Assembly: GCA_031292015.1 (NCBI GenBank)
Contig: JARLHY010000055.1
Coordinates: 1 to 60,719, forward strand
Length of the DNA: 60,719 nucleotides
Reading direction: 5' to 3'
Source: Negativicutes bacterium
GTDB lineage: Bacteria > Bacillota_C > Negativicutes > Sporomusales_B > JARLHX01
Translations under genes and position numbers: made by a program
The notes under the pieces: generated by a model
What the model saw: the letters and a program-made list of their open reading frames with translations, nothing else
Told to the model about the DNA's origin: nothing
The model's database searches: none
Shown here: in pieces, positions 9,263 through 17,277 of the stretch
Layout: each line of letters begins with the position of its first letter
How positions within the stretch are numbered: position 1 is the first letter of the stretch

Positions 9263-9832
9263 ATGGTGAAGGCGACTGGTATAGTCAGAAGAATTGATGA
9301 TCTAGGTAGAGTGGTCATACCGAAAGAAATCAGGCGCACTTTGCGGATTCGTGAAGGCGATCCACTGGAAATATACGTAGACCGCGAAGGCGAGGTAATC
9401 CTGAAGAAATACTCGCCGGTCGGTGAGCTGGGCGATTTTGCCAAAGAATACGCTGACTCTCTGTTCGATGCTATCGGCCATGTAATATTGATTGCTGATC
9501 GGGACAACGTAGTGGCAGTCGCTGGCGCTGCAAAGAAGGAGTTCATGGGGAAACCGCTTGGACCGGCTGTGGAAAAAGTGATGGAGGAACGAAAGACTGC
9601 ACTGATCAATAACCCTGGTGAGTTCAAACACTGCAAGGGTTGTGTGACGGACTGCGAAGAGGACGAGGTCTGTAAATTCACTGCCGAAGTGATTTCGCCG
9701 ATCATCGTCGAAGGTGACGCCATCGGAGCGGTGATTATCTGCTCCAAAGAGCCGGGAGTCCAGATGAGTGGCATGGAAGTCAAGCTGGCCGAGACGGCAG
9801 CGGGATTTCTCGCCAAGCAAATGGCCCAATAA
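9263..9832 (+). CDS. spoVT: SpoVT, late sporulation transcription regulator
   Basis: A 189-residue DNA-binding protein. Residues 1-50 form the AbrB-type swapped-hairpin domain (GIVRRIDDLGRVVIPKEIRR); residues 55-185 are a GAF-like domain, the usual SpoVT arrangement. SpoVT tunes sigma-G genes in the forespore. An unusual feature is a cysteine cluster in the GAF domain, HCKGCVTDCEEDEVC (C124, C127, C131, C137), which could hold a metal or form a redox switch. The ATG at 9263 is preceded by AAGGGGGGA; a GTG at 9266 is also possible. Position between mfd and the SpoVB-like gene matches B. subtilis. Confidence 0.93.
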   Translation: MVKATGIVRRIDDLGRVVIPKEIRRTLRIREGDPLEIYVDREGEVILKKYSPVGELGDFAKEYADSLFDAIGHVILIADRDNVVAVAGAAKKEFMGKPLGPAVEKVMEERKTALINNPGEFKHCKGCVTDCEEDEVCKFTAEVISPIIVEGDAIGAVIICSKEPGVQMSGMEVKLAETAAGFLAKQMAQ

Positions 9833-9850
9833 GAGTTTCCGGCAGAGTCT

Positions 9851-9883
9851 AAGTAGCGAACGCCGTTCGCTACTTTTCTGTTT
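9851..9883 (+). terminator. Rho-independent terminator after spoVT
   Basis: AAGTAGCGAAC (9851-9861), loop GCC, GTTCGCTACTT (9865-9875), then TTCTGTTT. Eleven perfect base pairs. Confidence 0.88.
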
Positions 9884-9908
9884 GCAATGGAAAGATTCTA
9901 GAAAATGT

Positions 9909-9936
9909 TTTAACTATTAGTAGATTTTGTTATAAT
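9909..9936 (+). promoter_or_regulatory. Sigma-A-like promoter of the flippase-mazG unit
   Basis: TTTAAC (9909-9914), 16 bp, TATAAT (9931-9936) in an AT-rich stretch. It lies about 75 bp before the flippase start. Confidence 0.5.
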
Positions 9937-10010
9937 ATAATGTGCACTTTATTGGGAATCAACCGGGTGCCTGTGGGGACAGCATGTCCCGCTGACGACC
10001 CACGAGGGGA

Positions 10011-11621
10011 ATGACGTTATTGAGCAGGGATACGTTTTTAAAAGGCGCGCTCATCCTGACGGTAGCCGGAATTGTTGTTAAACTGATCGGCTCGGTAAAC
10101 AGGATTCTTTTGTCGCGGCTTTTGGGCGGAGAAGGCATCGGGCTCTACCAGATGGCCTATCCCATCTACCTGCTGGCTCTGAGTATCTCTTCAGCCGGCA
10201 TTCCAGTGGCCATATCGATCATTGTGGCCGAAAAAATAGCTCTGGGTGACTACCGCGGCGCCAACCGCGTTTTTCGTATTTCCCTTATTGTTTTGGCGGC
10301 AACCGGCATTGTGTTTTCGTTCTTACTCTATTTCGGCGCCGGCTGGCTGATCGAATCCCACTTTGTAAGGGATCCCCGGGCCTATTGGGCTATAGCCGCC
10401 CTGGCTCCGGCGATTTTCTTCGTCACCGTTCTGTCCAGCTACCGTGGCTATTTCCAGGGTCTGCAGATGATGACCCCGACCGCTATCTCCCAGATCATTG
10501 AGCAGTTCTTCCGGGTCGTGACCATGATCGCCTTTGCCTATATCCTGCTGCCCCACGGCCTTGAATTCGCCGCGGCGGGCGCCAGTTTCGGCGCCGGTCC
10601 GGGTGCTGCCGCAGGACTGTTGGTCTTGATATATTTCTATTGGCGGAAACGGCCGGGTTTTCAGGAAAAGATGAATAATCAGCCACCGCTCAAACAGGAA
10701 GGCAGCGCCCGTATTATCACCCGCATTGTCCGCTTGGCCCTGCCTGTGTCGCTGGCCAATATCATGCTGCCGGTGGTGTCCAACATCGACCTGTTCATCG
10801 TTCCCGCCCGCCTGGAGGTGGCCGGCCACACCGTGGAGCAGGCTACCGAACTGTTTGGTTACCTGACAGGGATGGCAGTGCCGCTGATCAATCTGGCTAC
10901 TATTCTGACGGCGTCCCTGGCGGCAAGCCTGGTGCCGGCAGTGTCCGAAGCCTTCACCCTTCGCAACCACCAGCAGGTCTACCAGCGGACCGCCACCGCG
11001 ATGCGGATATCGAATCTGATCACCATCCCCAGCTTTGTCGGCATGTGGCTGCTGGCCAGGCCGATTTCCCAGATGCTCTACGGCACCCCCAACGCCGATA
11101 CTTCCATCGCCATCCTGTCGCTGGGGATCTTCCTGCTGGGCATCCATCAAGTATCGACCGGAGTGCTGCAAGGGCTGGGCTATACCGCGATCCCGGTCAT
11201 CAACATGGCGCTTTCCGCCGTGGTTAAAATCGTGATCAGCTGGGTATTGACCGCTATCCCCGAATTGGGTATCAAAGGCGCCGCCTGGGCGACCAACGCC
11301 GATTTCGGCGTAGCGGCGCTGCTCAATATGTACTTCGTTCACCGCTACGTCGGCTTCGCCTTTGACGTCAAAGACACCTTGCGGACGGCGGTCGCCGCGG
11401 CAGTCATGGGCGGGGTCGTGCTGCTGACCTATGACACGGTGATGATTAAAACCCTTCATAATACCATCGCGACATTGACTGCCGTCGTTTTCGGCGGAGG
11501 CATATATTGCGTCGCCCAGCTGCTGCTCGGCGGGGTCGTTCAACGGGACATTGAGCGGGTGCCGAAGGCCGGCGCATGGCTGGCCAGGATTTTGCGGTCA
11601 CTGGGCTTACTTAGGAGGTAA
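10011..11621 (+). CDS. SpoVB/MurJ-like polysaccharide flippase (YabM position)
   Basis: A membrane protein of 536 residues with about 14 helices, of the MOP superfamily (SpoVB/RfbX/MurJ branch), which flips lipid-linked saccharides. The N-terminus has the family pattern FLKGALILTVAGIVVKLIGS followed by NRILLSRLLGGEGIGLYQMA. B. subtilis has its relative YabM at this place, between spoVT and mazG. A role in spore cortex or other lipid-linked glycan export is inferred. The ATG at 10011 is only one base from GAGGGG; the TTG at 10020 is better spaced and may be the real start. It ends one base before mazG, so the two are co-transcribed. Confidence 0.88.
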   Translation: MTLLSRDTFLKGALILTVAGIVVKLIGSVNRILLSRLLGGEGIGLYQMAYPIYLLALSISSAGIPVAISIIVAEKIALGDYRGANRVFRISLIVLAATGIVFSFLLYFGAGWLIESHFVRDPRAYWAIAALAPAIFFVTVLSSYRGYFQGLQMMTPTAISQIIEQFFRVVTMIAFAYILLPHGLEFAAAGASFGAGPGAAAGLLVLIYFYWRKRPGFQEKMNNQPPLKQEGSARIITRIVRLALPVSLANIMLPVVSNIDLFIVPARLEVAGHTVEQATELFGYLTGMAVPLINLATILTASLAASLVPAVSEAFTLRNHQQVYQRTATAMRISNLITIPSFVGMWLLARPISQMLYGTPNADTSIAILSLGIFLLGIHQVSTGVLQGLGYTAIPVINMALSAVVKIVISWVLTAIPELGIKGAAWATNADFGVAALLNMYFVHRYVGFAFDVKDTLRTAVAAAVMGGVVLLTYDTVMIKTLHNTIATLTAVVFGGGIYCVAQLLLGGVVQRDIERVPKAGAWLARILRSLGLLRR

Positions 11622-11622
11622 C

Positions 11623-13095
11623 ATGGCGGAAATTGTTGTTGTCGGCCTGGGGCCGGGCGATTTTGGACTCATTACCCTTGAAACTTTGGATATACTACAG
11701 TCAGAATCGCTGATTCTGCTGCGTACCGTCAAACATCCGGCGGTTGAGGGGCTGATAGCCAGGGGAATTCGTTTTGAAAGCTATGACCACTTATATGAGC
11801 AGCACCCGACCTTTGAGGCGGTATATCAGGCTATTGCCGCTGACTGCATCCGCCGTGCGGCGAAGGCCGCCGGGCGGCTGGTGTACTGCGTACCCGGCAG
11901 TCCGATGGTGGCCGAGCGGTCGGTCGCCCTGCTCAGGCAGGCTGCCGGGGCCGCCGGCGTAAGCCTGCGGGTCCTGCCGGGGATGAGTTTCCTTGATATT
12001 CTATACGCCCGGCTGGGCGTCGATCCGGTAAATGGCGTAACAGTCCTCGACGCCGCCGACATTGACAAGCTGCCGGCCGATCAGGGCACCAGCCTGGTCA
12101 TTACTCAGGTCTATGACCGACAGACCGCCTCGGACGCCAAGCTGAGCCTGATGAATTACTACCCTGACGAATACGGCGTCACCGTTGTGCGCAATCTGGG
12201 CCTTGCCGACGAGGAAATCCGCGCCGTGCCGCTATTTGAGCTTGACCGCCTTCCGGTCATCGACCATCTTACCAGCGTGTATGTTCCGGGCCGTGAGCCG
12301 CGCCAGGGCACCTTTTCCCTCAACCCGCTGACTGAGGTTATGGCCAGGCTGCGTTCACCGGGCGGCTGTGTGTGGGACATCGAACAAACCCATCCGAGCC
12401 TGAGGCGGTATTTCGTCGAAGAAGTCTATGAAGTACTGGAGGCAATCGAGCTTGCCGATGCGGACAAGCTGTGCGAGGAACTGGGAGATGTTCTCCTCCA
12501 GATCGTCTTTCACGCCCGGATCGCCGAGGAGTGCGGCAGCTTCAGCATGCAGGATGTGATCGATGTCGTGACCGAAAAGCTGATTCGCCGTCATCCCCAT
12601 GTTTTCGGGGATATCACCGTACGGGACGCCGCCGAGGTGGTGGTCAACTGGGATCGGATCAAAAGGCAGGAAAAACGCGGCGAACGCACCAAAGTGCTGG
12701 ACGGCGTTCCCCAGGGACTCCCCAGTTTGATGCGGGCGTTCAAGCTCCAGGCCAAAGCGGCCAAAGTCGGATTTGACTGGCGACATATTGAGCCAGTCTG
12801 GGACAAAATAACCGAGGAACTGACAGAACTCAGGCAGGCGGCGGCGAGTGCAGACAAATCCGCCACCGAGGGCGAACTTGGCGACGTTCTGTTCAGCATC
12901 GTCAATCTGGCCAGATTTTTGGCCATCGACCCCGAAACCGCGCTCACTGCCACCAATAACAAGTTTATCCGGCGGTTCGCCTATATTGAAGAAACGGTCA
13001 ACCGGCAAGGTCAAAAATGGGAAAAAATGACTCTTGAACAGCTCGATACTCTCTGGGAAGAGGCAAAAAGGCAAAAAACCAGACAAAAACAGTAA
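11623..13095 (+). CDS. mazG: MazG/YabN: methylase-like domain fused to nucleotide pyrophosphohydrolase
   Basis: The ATG at 11623 follows AGGAGG, giving 490 residues. Residues 1 to about 215 form a tetrapyrrole-methylase-like domain (VVVGLGPGDFGLITLETLD, VYCVPGSPMVAERS). The rest is a MazG domain in two halves: CVWDIEQTHPSLRRYFVEE with acidic metal ligands in CEELGDVLLQIVFHARIAEE, and a second EGELGDVLFSIVNLARFL. MazG hydrolyses nucleoside triphosphates to monophosphates and clears aberrant nucleotides. The fused form is typical of Bacillus YabN. In B. subtilis the small S4 protein YabO (RqcP) follows; here HU follows and no S4-domain gene is seen. Confidence 0.93.
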   Translation: MAEIVVVGLGPGDFGLITLETLDILQSESLILLRTVKHPAVEGLIARGIRFESYDHLYEQHPTFEAVYQAIAADCIRRAAKAAGRLVYCVPGSPMVAERSVALLRQAAGAAGVSLRVLPGMSFLDILYARLGVDPVNGVTVLDAADIDKLPADQGTSLVITQVYDRQTASDAKLSLMNYYPDEYGVTVVRNLGLADEEIRAVPLFELDRLPVIDHLTSVYVPGREPRQGTFSLNPLTEVMARLRSPGGCVWDIEQTHPSLRRYFVEEVYEVLEAIELADADKLCEELGDVLLQIVFHARIAEECGSFSMQDVIDVVTEKLIRRHPHVFGDITVRDAAEVVVNWDRIKRQEKRGERTKVLDGVPQGLPSLMRAFKLQAKAAKVGFDWRHIEPVWDKITEELTELRQAAASADKSATEGELGDVLFSIVNLARFLAIDPETALTATNNKFIRRFAYIEETVNRQGQKWEKMTLEQLDTLWEEAKRQKTRQKQ

Positions 13096-13187
13096 TTTTT
13101 GACATTTTTTTTTCGCGACAGGAGGAATAAATAGAGCAGTAGCGAATAATGCTAAAAGTAACCAAATATGACAAGGAGGATGGAATT

Positions 13188-13469
13188 GTGAATAAAACTG
13201 AATTGGTTGCTAGCGTCGCTGAAAAAGCGGGCACTACCAAGAAGGATGCCGAGAAGGCGATTAACGCCCTGTTTGCTAGCGTAGAAGAAGCTCTTGCTAA
13301 AAAAGACAAAGTTCAGATTATTGGTTTTGGTACTTTTGAGGTAAAAGCTCGTCAGGCTAGAAAAGGCCGCAATCCGCAAACCGGGAAAGAAATCACCATT
13401 CCCGCATCCAAAACTCCGGTGTTCAAAGCCGGCAAAGGACTCAAAGATAGCGTAAACACGAAGAAGTAA
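13188..13469 (+). CDS. hup: HU-family DNA-binding protein
   Basis: A 93-residue nucleoid protein. The GTG at 13188 (MNKTELV) has AAGGAGGA 8 bp upstream; the longer frame from 13149 lacks such a site. Family marks are [40 protein letters not shown] and the DNA-inserting proline arm in [20 protein letters not shown]. It binds DNA non-specifically and bends it. It is followed by a strong terminator, and the 92-bp gap before it suggests its own promoter (a TTGACA lies at 13099, but no good -10 is seen). The slot between mazG and yabP is held by yabO in B. subtilis. Confidence 0.95.
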   Translation: MNKTELVASVAEKAGTTKKDAEKAINALFASVEEALAKKDKVQIIGFGTFEVKARQARKGRNPQTGKEITIPASKTPVFKAGKGLKDSVNTKK

Positions 13470-13481
13470 TATATAAAGAAT

Positions 13482-13510
13482 AAAAACCGGGCTAGCCCCG
13501 GTTTTTGTTT
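13482..13510 (+). terminator. Rho-independent terminator after HU
   Basis: AAAAACCGGG (13482-13491), loop CTAGC, CCCGGTTTTT (13497-13506), then GTTT. Ten perfect pairs; the flanking A-run makes it work in both directions. Confidence 0.92.
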
Positions 13511-13511
13511 C

Positions 13512-13543
13512 GTCTAACAGAAAGTATAAAATTTCTGTTAGAC
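13512..13543 (+). promoter_or_regulatory. Perfect 12-bp inverted repeat, possible operator
   Basis: GTCTAACAGAAA (13512-13523), spacer GTATAAAA, TTTCTGTTAGAC (13532-13543). The arms are perfectly complementary and the spacer carries a TATAAA. No T-run follows, so an operator over a promoter is more likely than a terminator. The following 180 bp up to phoP hold an imperfect hairpin (13566-13588) and no gene. Confidence 0.55.
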
Positions 13544-13724
13544 ATAAGTGCAACTATGGCTCCGCCTGCGCCCAAGAGGCTTGGCGCAGCCAAGTTTTCT
13601 AATCTATCACCAGGGTTGACTTCTTGTCGGCAGCGATCCGCGTCAGGGGCCTGGTTCGATAAACCGGACTCCTGCAGACGGGGTTTTTCCGCTCCGGGCA
13701 GTTTAGCGAATGGAGGAATATTTG

Positions 13725-14414
13725 GTGGCTGGCAAGATATTAATAGTCGATGATGAAGCCCCTATTCGGCAACTGGTCAGATTTAACCTCGAAAAAGCAG
13801 GGTATGCGGTCAGTGAAGCAGACAACGGTCGCGATGCGGTCAGAATGGCGCAGGAAAAACCTGACTTGATCGTGCTTGACCTCATGCTGCCTGAGATTGA
13901 CGGCCTTGAAGTATGCCGCCAGATCAAAGGCGCCCGTCAGACCTCCGGTATTCCTGTGATTATGCTGACAGCCCGGGATGACGAGTTCGACAAGGTTGTC
14001 GGTTTGGAACTGGGCGCTGATGACTATATGACCAAACCTTTCAGCCCGCGGGAGCTTGTAGCCAGGATTAAGGCCGTACTGCGGCGCAGCCAGAAAGTGG
14101 CGTTGCCGGAAGGGGAGTTTATTCTCGGCAATCTGCGGCTCAATTTTGCCCGCTACGAAGTTTTCTTAGGCAAGGAGAAACTCGAACTGACGCCTAAGGA
14201 ATACGAACTGCTCAAATTGCTGGTGACCAACGTCGGTAAGGTATTCACCAGGGAGCAGCTGCTGGAGAAGGTTTGGGGCTATGAATATTTCGGCGACACT
14301 CGCACTGTGGACGTTCATGTCAGGCATCTGCGGGCCAAGTTGGAGCTGGACAGGGGAATCGCCGAGGCTATCGAGACCGTGCGGGGGATAGGGTATCGCT
14401 TCCGGGAAGTCTAG
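13725..14414 (+). CDS. phoP: PhoP/PhoB-type phosphate response regulator
   Basis: An OmpR-family response regulator of 229 residues from the GTG at 13725, which has GGAGG 8 bp upstream (a longer frame begins at 13710). Receiver domain with DDE near the N-terminus, phosphoacceptor D in IVLDLMLPEIDGLEV and K in DYMTKPFSPREL; winged-helix DNA-binding domain with LELTPKEYELLKLL and VDVHVRHLRAKLE. The pst, phoU and phoR genes nearby and four Pho boxes in the window identify it as the phosphate regulator, although phoR is 3.5 kb away and on the other strand. No Pho box is seen before phoP itself. Its own strong terminator shows a single-gene transcript. Confidence 0.85.
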   Translation: MAGKILIVDDEAPIRQLVRFNLEKAGYAVSEADNGRDAVRMAQEKPDLIVLDLMLPEIDGLEVCRQIKGARQTSGIPVIMLTARDDEFDKVVGLELGADDYMTKPFSPRELVARIKAVLRRSQKVALPEGEFILGNLRLNFARYEVFLGKEKLELTPKEYELLKLLVTNVGKVFTREQLLEKVWGYEYFGDTRTVDVHVRHLRAKLELDRGIAEAIETVRGIGYRFREV

Positions 14415-14431
14415 TCGACGGCCGTCCGGAA

Positions 14432-14480
14432 AGCAGCATCGATCTAGCGTGTAAAGGCTAGGTCGATGCTGCTTTTTTTA
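14432..14480 (+). terminator. Long terminator hairpin after phoP
   Basis: AGCAGCATCGATCTAGC (14432-14448), 8-nt loop, GCTAGGTCGATGCTGCT (14457-14473), then seven T. One T-G wobble in 17 pairs. Confidence 0.93.
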
Positions 14481-14660
14481 TGGGCGGGACAGCCTGACGA
14501 ATGTTGGGGCAGCTGCCGGTCGAGAGGACGGTTTGTTGTACCGATGGGTCCACCTGGCTGTTTTCGTAGCCTGCAAGGATCAGCTCCCGCCTTATAGCCG
14601 AACGTGGGGCCAGTTAGTCCTGGGCGCCCGGATCGCGGACTACAGGATAAGGACAAGGCG

Positions 14661-14678
14661 CTGGCACGCTTTATGCGT
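14661..14678 (+). promoter_or_regulatory. Sigma-54 (-24/-12) promoter
   Basis: CTGGCACGCTTTATGCGT: the -24 element CTGGCACG is a full match, GG (14663-14664) and GC (14675-14676) are separated by exactly 10 bases, and the -12 element is ATGC against TTGC. It would start transcription near 14688, 60 bp before the flavoprotein gene. The rest of the 335-bp gap 14415-14749 holds the phoP terminator and an upstream stretch in which I could not recognise an activator site. Confidence 0.65.
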
Positions 14679-14749
14679 AGTAGTATCAGGGCAGGAGGCC
14701 GATCCGGCGGGGAATCCCCAGCCGGGTCAGCTGAAAAGGAGGAATAGAT

Positions 14750-15214
14750 ATGTATGAGCAGGATGTAATCCAACTGGTTCGCGACAATCCCGCCTTTTTG
14801 GGAACCGTCGACGAAAACCGTCCCCGGGTAAGACCGATGAAGCCTTATATTGACGAAAAGGGGCAAATATGGCTGGTGACCGCGGCTCACAGCAAAAAAA
14901 TAGCGGAAATAACCGCCAACCCCAGAGCCGAGCTCTGCACCCTCGGACAGAATGAATTTGTTCAGATATACGGTGAGCTGCGGCAAGACCACTCGGTAAC
15001 CCCGGCATTCATCGGCCGGATCTTTGACGCTATTCCGGAAATGAAGGAGTATTTTACCGGCACCAGCGATCCGGAGATCGCCGTGTACAGCCTGGCTATC
15101 CATCAAATTTCGTATGCCAGAGGAAGAAAGGTCTACACCACCGGCTTTGATATCAAAACCGAGGTTGACGTCGAAGCCTTGTTGTGCGCCGGCGGCTTCT
15201 GCCTGGTTGACTGA
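14750..15214 (+). CDS. Pyridoxamine 5'-phosphate oxidase-like flavoprotein
   Basis: The 154-residue product has the split-barrel flavin-binding fold of the PNPOx family: NPAFLGTVDENRPRVRPM at residues 14-31, IWLVTAAHSKKIAEI at 40-54, a strand with ELCTLGQNEFVQIYGELR, and a C-terminal strand VYSLAIHQISYARG. Proteins of this size are usually FMN- or F420-binding reductases of unknown substrate rather than true PdxH. RBS AAAGGAGGA precedes the ATG. The gene is alone, behind a sigma-54 type promoter, and followed by a hairpin, so it is probably induced by a specific activator. What signal that is cannot be read from the window. Confidence 0.8.
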   Translation: MYEQDVIQLVRDNPAFLGTVDENRPRVRPMKPYIDEKGQIWLVTAAHSKKIAEITANPRAELCTLGQNEFVQIYGELRQDHSVTPAFIGRIFDAIPEMKEYFTGTSDPEIAVYSLAIHQISYARGRKVYTTGFDIKTEVDVEALLCAGGFCLVD

Positions 15215-15216
15215 CC

Positions 15217-15238
15217 GGGCTGCGGCATCCCGCAGCCC
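15217..15238 (+). terminator. Hairpin after the flavoprotein gene
   Basis: GGGCTGCGG (15217-15225), loop CATC, CCGCAGCCC (15230-15238). Nine perfect pairs just after the stop codon, without an immediate T-run; it may act with the AGAGCC hairpins that follow. Confidence 0.55.
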
Positions 15239-15482
15239 AGAGCCGCGAGGCTCTTCAGCTTGTTGAGAAACCTATTTTTCAGGCCGCTTGCGAAACCCCC
15301 AGATGCACGACGGTCCCACGAACCTAGCAGCGACGCGTACTGGGAAGTACGCTAGCAATGGGGTGGTGGGACCAAGTGCGCAGTTCTTGCGCGTTAGCGC
15401 TTAGAAATGCGGCCTGCCCTTTATGGGTGCAAAGCAGATGGGGGTTTATCAAGGGCCTGCAGAGCCGAGAGGCTCTTTTTTT
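15239..15482 (+). repeat. Mosaic structured repeat, copy A, between duplicated terminator hairpins
   Basis: Left hairpin AGAGCC-GCGA-GGCTCT (15239-15254); right hairpin AGAGCC-GAGA-GGCTCT plus T-run (15461-15482). Between them lies a 205-bp element that recurs at 30.6 kb and 46.8 kb. It begins CTTGTTGAGA, has outer arms CAGGCC...AAACCCCC and GGGGGTTT...GGGCCTG, a hairpin GCGTAC-TGGGAA-GTACGC, and an inner module with stem CGCAGTTCT (15379-15387)/AGAAATGCG (15403-15411). No protein is encoded. See findings for the comparison between copies. Confidence 0.85.
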
Positions 15483-15632
15483 GTGCGGCCGCTGGAGGGC
15501 CGTGGTCGTGATTACGCCTGAAAACAGGTATTTTACGGTTAGTGTTGAAACCTCGGGTCTGAAGAGATACTATAATGGCATAAGGAAACCGCGCGGATCC
15601 AGACAACATGAGCGTCAGTCATCATGGGAAAA

Positions 15633-15687
15633 TTAACATAAATTTTACATATGCTTAACAATCGCGGACCGGGTAGTATGGTATATT
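15633..15687 (+). promoter_or_regulatory. Pho box and promoter of pstB-phoU
   Basis: TTAACA (15633), TTTACA (15644) and TTAACA (15655) repeat every 11 bp, the direct-repeat pattern bound by PhoP dimers. A -10-like TATATT lies at 15682-15687, 21 bp after the last hexamer. The stretch 15483-15632 before it shows a TATAAT at 15571 but no convincing -35. Confidence 0.8.
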
Positions 15688-15715
15688 GCAGGGAGAACCC
15701 GCGGGAGGGGAAAGA

Positions 15716-16471
15716 ATGAACGCAAAAATTCAGGTAAACAAGCTGAAATTATACTATGGGGAATCGCTGGCCCTGAAAAAGATCTCTATCGATATCGAAG
15801 AGCACGGGGTGGTAGCTCTTATCGGTCCGTCAGGCTGCGGCAAGTCGACTTTCCTTAGAACCATCAACCGGATGAATGATTTGATAGCCGGAGTGAAGAT
15901 AGAGGGAGAGGTATTGTTGGACGGGGTCAATATTTATCGCCCCAACACCGATGTTGTCATGCTGCGAAAACGGGTGGGCATGGTCTTCCAGCGGCCGAAC
16001 CCTTTTCCTATGTCGATATTTGACAATGTCGCTTACGGTCCACGGGTGCATGGGCAAAAGAACCGCGGCCAACTGGCCGAAATCGTTGAGAAAAGCTTGA
16101 CAGCCGCGGCGCTATGGGACGAGGTCAAGGACCGGCTGAACGCTTCCGCGCTGGGGCTTTCCGGCGGCCAGCAGCAGCGGGTCTGCATCGCCCGCCTGCT
16201 CGCAGTGGAACCGGAGGTGCTGCTGATGGATGAGCCCTGTTCGGCGCTGGACCCCATTTCAACGATGAAGATCGAAGAATTGGTTACCGAGCTGAAGAGC
16301 AAATACACCATCATCATGGTGACCCACAACATGCAGCAGGCTGCCCGGGTATCCGACTATACCGGTTTCTTTTTGAACGGTGAACTGGTGGAATACGATA
16401 AAACCGACGCGATATTCACCAGGCCCAACGATAAACGCACCGAAGATTATATAACCGGGCGCTTCGGTTAA
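15716..16471 (+). CDS. pstB: PstB, phosphate ABC transporter ATPase
   Basis: A 251-residue ATPase from the ATG at 15716 (RBS GGGAGGGG; the frame upstream to 15686 is not needed). It has Walker [10 protein letters not shown], the PstB-typical [20 protein letters not shown], the ABC signature LSGGQQQR, Walker B LLMDEP and the switch histidine in VTHN. It energises high-affinity phosphate uptake with PstS, PstC and PstA. Those partners lie 8-13 kb downstream rather than in the usual pstSCAB order. It is transcribed with phoU (27-bp gap) from a Pho-boxed promoter. Confidence 0.96.
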   Translation: MNAKIQVNKLKLYYGESLALKKISIDIEEHGVVALIGPSGCGKSTFLRTINRMNDLIAGVKIEGEVLLDGVNIYRPNTDVVMLRKRVGMVFQRPNPFPMSIFDNVAYGPRVHGQKNRGQLAEIVEKSLTAAALWDEVKDRLNASALGLSGGQQQRVCIARLLAVEPEVLLMDEPCSALDPISTMKIEELVTELKSKYTIIMVTHNMQQAARVSDYTGFFLNGELVEYDKTDAIFTRPNDKRTEDYITGRFG

Positions 16472-16498
16472 AACGATGAGGCCGGAGGAGGGGAAATT

Positions 16499-17155
16499 GT
16501 GGTAACCAGGCAAAGTTTTGATCAGGAACTCCAAGCCTTGCGGCAAGAGCTGCTTACGATGGGCAAACTGGTGAACCAGGCCATTCAGGACGCTGTGCAG
16601 TCCCTGGCCAAACAGGACACCGAACTTGCTCAGAAAGTAATCGCCGGTGACGATGTCATCGACAAGATGGAAGAAGATATTGAAGACAAGTGCATGGTGC
16701 TGATTGCCAGGCAGCAGCCGTTGGCGAAAGATCTGCGGATCATCGGCACCGGGCTTAAGATAACCACCGACCTTGAAAGGATGGGCGACCATGCCTACGA
16801 CATCGCCAGCGTAACCCTGAAGCTCGCCAACCAGCCGCTCATCAAGCCGCTGCTCGATATCCCCCGGATGGCGACAAAAGCCCAGAAGATGCTGGACCAG
16901 TCGCTGGAGGCCTACTTCACGCTGGATATCGCTCTGGCCGAACGGGTCTGCAAGGCTGACGACGATATCGACAATCTTTACCAGCAGGTATTCCGGGAAC
17001 TGCTTGTCATTATGATGGAAGATCCTCAGACCATCAGTCAGGCCGCCCAGCTGATCTTCGTCGCCCGCTACCTGGAACGGATCGGCGACCATTGCACCAA
17101 TATCGCCGAATGGACCATCTACCTGGTCACCGGCCAACGCCTCCGCAAGAAATAA
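16499..17155 (+). CDS. phoU: PhoU, phosphate signalling regulator
   Basis: At 218 residues this matches the family. It has two PhoU three-helix repeats; each holds the metal-binding motif around LERMGDHAYDIA (first repeat) and LERIGDHCTNIAEW (second repeat). PhoU links the Pst transporter state to the PhoR kinase and keeps the regulon off when phosphate is plentiful. The start is the GTG at 16499 with GGAGGAGGGG upstream. It is the last gene of pstB-phoU, ended by a strong terminator. Confidence 0.95.
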   Translation: MVTRQSFDQELQALRQELLTMGKLVNQAIQDAVQSLAKQDTELAQKVIAGDDVIDKMEEDIEDKCMVLIARQQPLAKDLRIIGTGLKITTDLERMGDHAYDIASVTLKLANQPLIKPLLDIPRMATKAQKMLDQSLEAYFTLDIALAERVCKADDDIDNLYQQVFRELLVIMMEDPQTISQAAQLIFVARYLERIGDHCTNIAEWTIYLVTGQRLRKK

Positions 17156-17160
17156 GGGGC

Positions 17161-17232
17161 GACTGTTGAAAAAGGCCAATCTGGGTCGTACCCGCAAGGA
17201 GCGCCTAGCATCTCGATCTTTTTGAACAGCCT
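17161..17232 (+). repeat. 72-bp palindromic mini-element
   Basis: GACTGTTGAAAAAG (17161-17174) and CTTTTTGAACAGCC (17218-17231) are terminal inverted repeats with two mismatches, enclosing about 44 bp. No coding capacity. A half copy in the opposite arm sense, AGGCTGTTCAAAAAG, lies at 17842-17856. It looks like a very small non-autonomous element or a structured repeat. Confidence 0.6.
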
Positions 17233-17246
17233 AGAGAGTATCGACA

Positions 17247-17277
17247 GAAAAACCACCCGCGAGGGTGGTTTTGTTTT
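17247..17277 (+). terminator. phoU terminator (copy 1)
   Basis: AAAACCACCC (17249-17258), loop GCGA, GGGTGGTTTT (17263-17272), then GTTTT. The same stem with a different loop recurs at 17798-17822. Confidence 0.92.

Noticed and set aside
10323..11543. Minus-strand frame of 406 codons opposite the flippase
   Set aside because: Low-complexity shadow rich in Q, H, R and G, no start site, and the plus strand has clear membrane helices.
13099..13130. TTGACA before HU as a standard promoter
   Set aside because: No acceptable -10 within 15-19 bp; kept only as a remark.
15239..15482. CRISPR array or tandem repeats in the repeat-rich gaps
   Set aside because: No short direct repeats with regular spacers; the copies are dispersed over 31 kb and structured.
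15358..15636. Frame of 92 codons in repeat copy A and the pstB leader
   Set aside because: It crosses the repeat, its terminator and the Pho box, and has no ribosome site.
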